A stretch of DNA of 6,429 bases, taken from NCBI GenBank assembly GCA_904502015.1, contig CAJGEA010000107.1, positions 1 through 6,429 of the forward strand, in the 5' to 3' direction. The DNA comes from an uncultured Clostridia bacterium. Its GTDB lineage: Bacteria; Bacillota; Clostridia; Oscillospirales; CAG-272. Positions 5,425 to 6,429 of this stretch are shown here, in pieces (positions within the stretch are counted from its first letter, which is position 1; every line of letters starts with the position of its first letter). The notes under the pieces are model-generated. The model did no database searches, was not told the DNA's origin, and saw nothing but the letters and a program-made list of their open reading frames with translations. Position numbers and translations under genes: made by a program.

Positions 5425-6090
5425 TCACAGATACTTGTTCTTCTGCAGTCCCAGCGCAAAGGGATTCGGTGCCTCGTCGGCAAGCTCTGCGTAGAGATCC
5501 TGCCGCACGGTGGTCAGCACGATGGGGAGTCCCGACGCGCGGCTGACCTCCTCGGCGTAGGCAAGGGAGGCGCGGATATCGTCTGCGGTGGTGTCCGCTC
5601 CGAGGTTGGAGTTGTTCACGATGCCCGAAAAGCGGATGCCGCCCGCCGCCTCGATCTCGTGCAGAACCTCCATGGTGGATGCCACGTCCTGCGTCAGGGG
5701 GCGGTAGCAGTTGATGACCAGTAGCATCTCGTAGTTCCCTTCCCGCAGGATGGCGGGTGCCAGCCGTCCCAGCACCAGCGCGCCGCGGTCGTCGCCGCCG
5801 ATGTCCAGCACCGCAGTGATGGAGGGATCGTCGGTCAGGGCGTACATCTCCTGCGGAAGCGCAGGAATGTCCACGTTGCTGTTGGCGTAGGGAGAGCAAA
5901 TGAGGTCAATGCCGCGCTCGGCAAAGAGCTCTGTGCTGTCCTTGGTGCGGAAGTAGGGGTTGACGATATCCAGGTCGGCGATGGCAACCTTTTTTCCCTG
6001 CCGCGCCATGTAGAGAGCGTAGTTGACGGCAATATTGGTTTTGCCGGAGCCGTAGTGGCCGGCAAAGAGGGTGATTCGTTTCTGTTCCAT
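5425..6090 (-). CDS. P-loop ATPase of the CobQ/MinD/ParA-like superfamily, function unassigned
   Basis: A soluble nucleotide-binding protein of 221 residues with no signal peptide or membrane segment. The Walker A loop is GHYGSGKT at 11-18. It fits GxxxxGKT but lacks the signature lysine of the deviant ParA/MinD loop (His12 in its place). The switch-like block IADLDIVNPYFRTKD at 37-51 and VLDIGGDDRGA at 94-104 (Walker B region) follow, then LLVINCYRP at 123-131. The ending, with NPFALGLQKNKYL, shows no metal-binding cysteine pair, so a CooC-type nickel-insertion role is not supported. A weak CGGAA lies near 6105-6101 as a possible ribosome binding site. The gene sits between an acyl-CoA synthetase and the VOR-type operon on the same strand, so a role as accessory or maturation factor for that pathway is a reasonable guess from context only. 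Confidence 0.85.
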   Translation of the reverse strand: MEQKRITLFAGHYGSGKTNIAVNYALYMARQGKKVAIADLDIVNPYFRTKDSTELFAERGIDLICSPYANSNVDIPALPQEMYALTDDPSITAVLDIGGDDRGALVLGRLAPAILREGNYEMLLVINCYRPLTQDVASTMEVLHEIEAAGGIRFSGIVNNSNLGADTTADDIRASLAYAEEVSRASGLPIVLTTVRQDLYAELADEAPNPFALGLQKNKYL

Positions 6091-6270
6091 ATGTACTGTG
6101 TTCCGATCAGAATAGACCTTTCGTTACCGTGCGGAAATGTTGGTTTCGAAACGGTTTGGGAGCGAAAGGAAAGTTCTTTTTGAATACTTTTCCCCTAAAG
6201 GGACGTACTTCACTAAGATTTTGTTTCACAAAATCAAGTGTCGTTACAGTCTTTCAAGAAAAAGTGGTTA
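6091..6270. other. Intergenic gap with a small hairpin, no gene seen
   Basis: This AT-rich gap separates the acyl-CoA synthetase stop from the ATPase start. It holds a hairpin with arms GATTTTGT at 6217-6224 and ACAAAATC at 6228-6235 (loop TTC), extended by CACT at 6211-6214 with AGTG at 6237-6240 across a small internal loop. A 10-bp palindrome GTTTCGAAAC lies at 6143-6152. On the minus strand the hairpin could sit at the 3' end of the synthetase mRNA, but no U tract follows it. I see no convincing promoter for the ATPase here; a TATTCT near 6116-6111 lacks a good -35. Confidence 0.5.
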
Positions 6271-6429
6271 TTACAGCTTGTTGCGAATGATCTTGCCGCT
6301 GACGGTCTTGGGCAGCTCATCCTTGAAGACCACGATACGGGGATACTTGTAAGGAGCGGTGCGCTTCTTGACGTAGTCCTGAATCTCTTTCTTCAACGCG
6401 TCGGTACCCTCGGTGCCGGGAACCAGAAC
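6271..6429 (-). CDS. AMP-forming acyl-CoA synthetase (MACS-like), C-terminal fragment
   Basis: Only the last 52 residues are in the window; the rest lies to the right. They match the C-terminal lid domain of adenylate-forming acyl-CoA synthetases. DALKKEIQDYVKKR leads into TAPYKYPRIVVFKDELPKT and then VSGKIIRNKL before the TAA stop. The lysine in SGKI is the conserved residue that contacts the acyl-adenylate during adenylation. The KYPR...ELPKT.SGKI pattern is typical of acetyl/medium-chain (MACS) type ligases and close relatives. The enzyme would activate a carboxylic acid to its CoA thioester using ATP, releasing AMP and pyrophosphate. Placed upstream of the ATPase and VOR-type genes on the same strand, it could supply branched acyl-CoA. 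Substrate cannot be judged from this fragment. Confidence 0.88.
   Translation of the reverse strand, partial: VLVPGTEGTDALKKEIQDYVKKRTAPYKYPRIVVFKDELPKTVSGKIIRNKL

Noticed and set aside
5425..6090. CooC-type nickel-insertion or chromosome-partition ParA protein
   Set aside because: There is no metal-binding cysteine motif, no ParA signature lysine in the Walker A loop, and no partner parB or CO dehydrogenase gene in view.

Overview
The window looks like a fragment of a GC-rich anaerobic Firmicute chromosome, most likely an uncultured gut clostridium of the Oscillospiraceae/Ruminococcaceae kind. This is inference from a leucine T-box, strong AAAGGAG-type ribosome binding sites, a ferredoxin-dependent 2-oxoacid oxidoreductase, and interspersed palindromic repeats. 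Every credible gene is on the minus strand, so transcription runs from right to left. Both window edges cut a gene.

In transcription order: (1) 6271-6429, the C-terminal 52 residues of an AMP-forming acyl-CoA synthetase. (2) A 180-bp gap with a small hairpin. (3) 5425-6090, a soluble P-loop ATPase of the SIMIBI/CobQ-ParA type with no assigned function. (4) 5160-5424, a gap with a 97-bp MITE/REP-like palindromic repeat and a separate hairpin upstream of the next operon. (5) 2577-5159, four translationally coupled genes for a complete four-subunit 2-oxoacid:ferredoxin oxidoreductase, best read as a VOR-type (branched-chain 2-oxoacid) enzyme: ferredoxin, core, TPP and gamma subunits. (6) 2382-2576, a gap filled by four tandem hairpins. 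(7) 1320-2381, the branched-chain aminotransferase ilvE, followed by a clear intrinsic terminator. (8) 862-1235, a consensus promoter and a T-box riboswitch with a CTC (leucine) specifier. (9) 1-861, a homologue of 2-isopropylmalate synthase, cut at its C-terminus, whose catalytic arginine and metal-ligand positions are all substituted.

The theme is branched-chain amino acid metabolism. The oxidoreductase interconverts branched 2-oxoacids with branched acyl-CoAs using ferredoxin, IlvE interconverts the 2-oxoacids with Val/Leu/Ile, and the acyl-CoA synthetase could feed branched short-chain acids in at ATP cost. Together they could form a reductive salvage route (isovalerate or isobutyrate to acyl-CoA to 2-oxoacid to amino acid) or run in the oxidative direction. 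Direction and substrate are inferred from gene context.

The most unusual items are the apparently catalytically altered LeuA-like protein under leucine T-box control, and the unassigned ATPase next to the oxidoreductase. No CRISPR array, transposase, tRNA, rRNA or phage gene was seen.
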